Below are positions 61,843-64,000 of a DNA stretch of 64,000 bases, piece after piece. Position numbers and translations under genes: made by a program. Every line of letters begins with the position of its first letter. Position 1 is the first letter of the stretch. This stretch comes from CADEDH01 sp050330635 (GTDB lineage Bacteria; Actinomycetota; Acidimicrobiia; Acidimicrobiales; SZUA-35): the NCBI GenBank assembly GCA_050330635.1, contig JBHJNQ010000014.1, positions 1 through 64,000 of the forward strand, in the 5' to 3' direction. The notes below the pieces were generated by a model. That model ran no database searches, had not been told where the DNA came from, and saw only the letters and a list, made by a program, of their open reading frames with translations.

Positions 61843-62686
61843 ATGTTCGAGCCAGAGCTGCTGGGCGAGATCCGGTCCCGGTTCCACCACGTCGACCGCT
61901 GCCCCTACCAGGGTGAGCGGGTCTTCTTCGAGAACGCCGGGGGGTCGCTGACCCTGCGGGCCGTGGTCGATCGGGCCGCCGAGCTGTTGGCGGTGCCCGA
62001 CAACCTGGGCCGGGCCAATCCGGCGTCGGCCGCCCTCGGTGAGCTCGTGGCCGAGCGCCGCAGGGACATGATGACGCTGTTCGGCGCCGGGAGCGGTCAG
62101 GTCTTCGTCGGGGAGACCGGCACCGAGCTGCTGGGACGTCTGATCCGTTCGGCGGTCTGGGCCACGACGCCGCCGCCATCCGCAGCGTGGCCCCCGACTG
62201 TTTCGTCATCGTCGACGGCATCCAGCACGCCGCCCATGGTCACATCGCTGTGGACCGCTACGACGTCGACGGTTACGTGGTGTCGGGCTACAAGCTGTTC
62301 TCCCGCCACAACTATGGGGTGGCGTGGATCTCGGACCGGCTGGCCGCCCCGCCCCACGACACCCTCGACGGCGCCCCGCCCCACGTCTGGGAGCTCGGCA
62401 CTCGCGACACCTCGGCCTACGCCACCTTCTCCGAGGTGGTCCGCTATCTGGCCTGGCCCGGGGATCGGGTCGACCCCGATGGGGGGGCCGAGACCGACAC
62501 CCGGACGCGGTGGTGGCGGCCCTCGGCACCGCGGGGATCAGGACCCACGCCCGCGTCCGCGACCACTACTCGGCCGGCATCCTCGAGCCGTTGGGGGTGG
62601 TGGACTGCGTGCGGGCCTCGGTCTGCCACTACAACTCGCTGGAGGAGGTCGAGCGGTTCCTGGCCGCCGTCAACGATCTCGTCTGA
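61843..62686 (+). pseudogene. Class V aminotransferase (cysteine-desulfurase-like), disrupted twice
   Basis: The first frame (61843 to about 62158) reads MFEPELLGEIRSRFHHVDRC, ENAGGSLTLRAV and LGRLIRSAV. The next frame resumes GHDAAAIRSVAPDCFVIVDG and IQHAAHG, then VVSGYKLFSRHNYGVAWISD with the PLP lysine. A third frame starts near 62505 with VVAALGTAGIRTH and ends CHYNSLEEVERFLAAVNDLV. Roughly 100 codons are missing in two places compared with the family. The ends are well preserved. Without repair no functional protein is made. Confidence 0.7.
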
Positions 62687-62730
62687 TCACGATTTCGGCC
62701 GGCGGGGGAGTGGAGCTAGCGTCGCTCGAC

Positions 62731-63918
62731 ATGACCTCAGTCGACGATATCCGGGATCAGCTGGCCCGGATCCTCGAACCACGGACGGCCGAGACCCGCC
62801 TCACCACCATGGGGGCGGGCTCCGACGACCTCGACGACGGCCGGGCCTACCTGGCGGCCACGGTCGACGGGGGTTGGCACGTCCCCCGATGGCCGGCGGA
62901 TCACGGGGGCCGGGGGGCCGATGCGTCCGAGGCGGCCGCCATCGGTTCGGTGCTACGGGAGTTCGTCGTCCCTGACCTGTATCCGTTCGCCATCGGTATC
63001 GGCATGGTGGGCCCGGCCCTGCTGGCCCACGGCACGGACGAGCAGCGCCGACGGTGGCTCCGGCCCATCGCTGCCGGTACCGAGATCTGGTGCCAGATGT
63101 TCTCCGAGCCCGAGGCCGGGTCGGATCTGGCCAACGTGGCCCTGCGGGCCGTCGACGACGGCGACGAGTGGGTGCTGTCGGGCCAGAAGACGTGGACCAG
63201 CCGGGCCATGTGGGCCGACTGGGGGGTGTGCCTGGCCCGCACCGCACCCGAGCAGCCCAAGCACAAGGGGCTCACGATGTTCGTCGTGGCCATGGACCAG
63301 CCGGGCGTCGAGGTGCGGCCACTGGCCCAGATGAACGGCGACACCCACTTCTCCGAGGTCTTCGTCACCGAGGCCCGCATCCCCGACGAGCATCGCATCG
63401 GTGACGTGGGCGAGGGATGGCGGGTGGCGATGACGATCCTGGCCCACGAGCGGGCCGGGGGTGGTAGCCGGGGTGGTGGCGACGGCGCGGCCAAGGGGGC
63501 CCGCCTGCCGACCTGGTTGGCCGACCTGGCGGCGCTGGGGGCGCTCGGCGATCCGATCCGCCGCCACGAGGCCGTCACGGTCCACACCCATGACCAGGTG
63601 GCGCGCTGGACCGGCCAGCGGGGGACCGACGAGGCCCGGGGTGGGGCCCCCTCGCCCGCCGGGTCGGGGGCCAAGCTGCGCGCCGTCCGCTCCTACAAGG
63701 GGCGGGCCTGGCTGGCGAATCGGTCGGTCGGTGCCGCCGGGATGCTCGTCGACGGACACGGCCACATCGAGACGATCACGGCGCCGTCGATGTCGATCCG
63801 GGGTGGGACCGACGAGATCCAGCGCAACATCCTGGGCGAGCGGGTGCTCGGCCTACCGGGCGAGCCCCGCCTGGACCGCGACGTGCCCTGGAGCGAGAGC
63901 CGCAAGGGCGTGATCTGA
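62731..63918 (+). CDS. Acyl-CoA dehydrogenase
   Basis: The 395-residue FAD enzyme has QMFSEPEAGSDLANVALRAV and VLSGQKTWTSRAMWADWGV in the flavin domain. The C-terminal signature is MSIRGGTDEIQRNILGERVLGLP. The segment 250-300 (ERAGGGSRGGGDGAAKGARL, then PIRRHEAVTVHTHDQVARW) is diverged but remains in frame and is of normal length. ATG 62731 is the first good start, 44 bp after the broken aminotransferase. The substrate class cannot be told. Confidence 0.88.
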   Translation: MTSVDDIRDQLARILEPRTAETRLTTMGAGSDDLDDGRAYLAATVDGGWHVPRWPADHGGRGADASEAAAIGSVLREFVVPDLYPFAIGIGMVGPALLAHGTDEQRRRWLRPIAAGTEIWCQMFSEPEAGSDLANVALRAVDDGDEWVLSGQKTWTSRAMWADWGVCLARTAPEQPKHKGLTMFVVAMDQPGVEVRPLAQMNGDTHFSEVFVTEARIPDEHRIGDVGEGWRVAMTILAHERAGGGSRGGGDGAAKGARLPTWLADLAALGALGDPIRRHEAVTVHTHDQVARWTGQRGTDEARGGAPSPAGSGAKLRAVRSYKGRAWLANRSVGAAGMLVDGHGHIETITAPSMSIRGGTDEIQRNILGERVLGLPGEPRLDRDVPWSESRKGVI

Positions 63919-63966
63919 AGCGACCGGGGCGCCGAGCTGTCAGACTGGCGGTGAGAGGAGGACAGC

Positions 63967-64000
63967 ATGGCGACGACACGGCCCCCGGTAGCCACACCGC
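63967..64000 (+). CDS. Start of a further gene, cut by the window edge
   Basis: ATG 63967 follows GAGAGGAGGACAGC, an excellent ribosome site. Only eleven codons are visible (MATTRPPVATP), so no family can be named. Confidence 0.4.
   Translation, partial: MATTRPPVATP

Noticed and set aside
49453..62700. Genomic island or mobile element as the cause of the damaged genes.
   Set aside because: No integrase, transposase, terminal repeats or tRNA attachment duplication is seen, and base composition stays uniform.

Overview
The window comes from a very GC-rich actinobacterial chromosome. The third codon position is almost always G or C, GTG starts are common, and many neighbours overlap by 4 bp (ATGA, GTGA or TTGA). 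An F420-type luciferase-like oxidoreductase, a TB7.3-like biotin carrier, a DUF222/HNH gene, an ECF sigma factor fused to an RskA-like domain, and many fatty-acid and amino-acid catabolic enzymes fit Acidimicrobiia or a close relative. That placement is inference. No rRNA, CRISPR array, prophage or transposase was seen. One tRNA is present, a tRNA-Leu(UAG).

Layout. 1-5.6 kb: a coiled-coil protein behind an operator-like palindrome, then murI-rph-rdgB, the sigma/anti-sigma fusion, tRNA-Leu and clpP. 5.6-12.9 kb: rpe divergent from an RNA m5U methyltransferase, a phosphopantetheinyl transferase, a lipoprotein, and a membrane protein/Ser-Thr kinase pair that share an extracytoplasmic module. 12.9-24.1 kb: an MFS carrier, a cobalt-type nitrile hydratase operon (beta, alpha, activator), an orphan betaine-type binding protein, an Fe-S photolyase, an acyl-CoA dehydrogenase, a MarR regulator, a frameshifted DUF2231 gene, a NUDIX hydrolase, ribH and an aldehyde dehydrogenase. 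24.1-39.3 kb: a lipocalin-like protein with a phosphotransferase, rhomboid protease, DUF389 protein, second MFS carrier, hydrolase with P450, shortened glutathionyl-hydroquinone-reductase-like protein, FAH protein, mmsA, asparaginase, second phosphotransferase and 8-oxoguanine-deaminase-like enzyme. 39.6-49.5 kb: a large M23 peptidase, a diadenylate-cyclase-domain protein, an AlkZ-like protein, a broken luciferase-like gene, an AlbA_2-type protein and a penicillin-acylase-family hydrolase. 49.5-64 kb: a Baeyer-Villiger-type monooxygenase, biotin carrier, broken and intact enoyl-CoA hydratases, a broken DUF222/HNH gene, a VOC epimerase, a peroxiredoxin with TGA at its catalytic position, zinc alcohol dehydrogenase, enolase-superfamily enzyme, a copper-export operon behind a MerR-type promoter, a broken class V aminotransferase and an acyl-CoA dehydrogenase.

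Two things stand out. First, the peroxiredoxin at 56207-56668 reads as one full-length PrxQ/BCP protein except that the codon for the peroxidatic cysteine is TGA. It is a candidate selenoprotein. Second, at least five otherwise recognisable genes (32223, 44851, 52171, 54389 and 61843) keep both ends but lack an internal block of very roughly 70 to 200 codons. Three further loci (20579, 49525, 59059) are frameshifted or reduced to fragments. This may be real gene decay or an assembly artefact, and it should be settled before any of these genes is interpreted.
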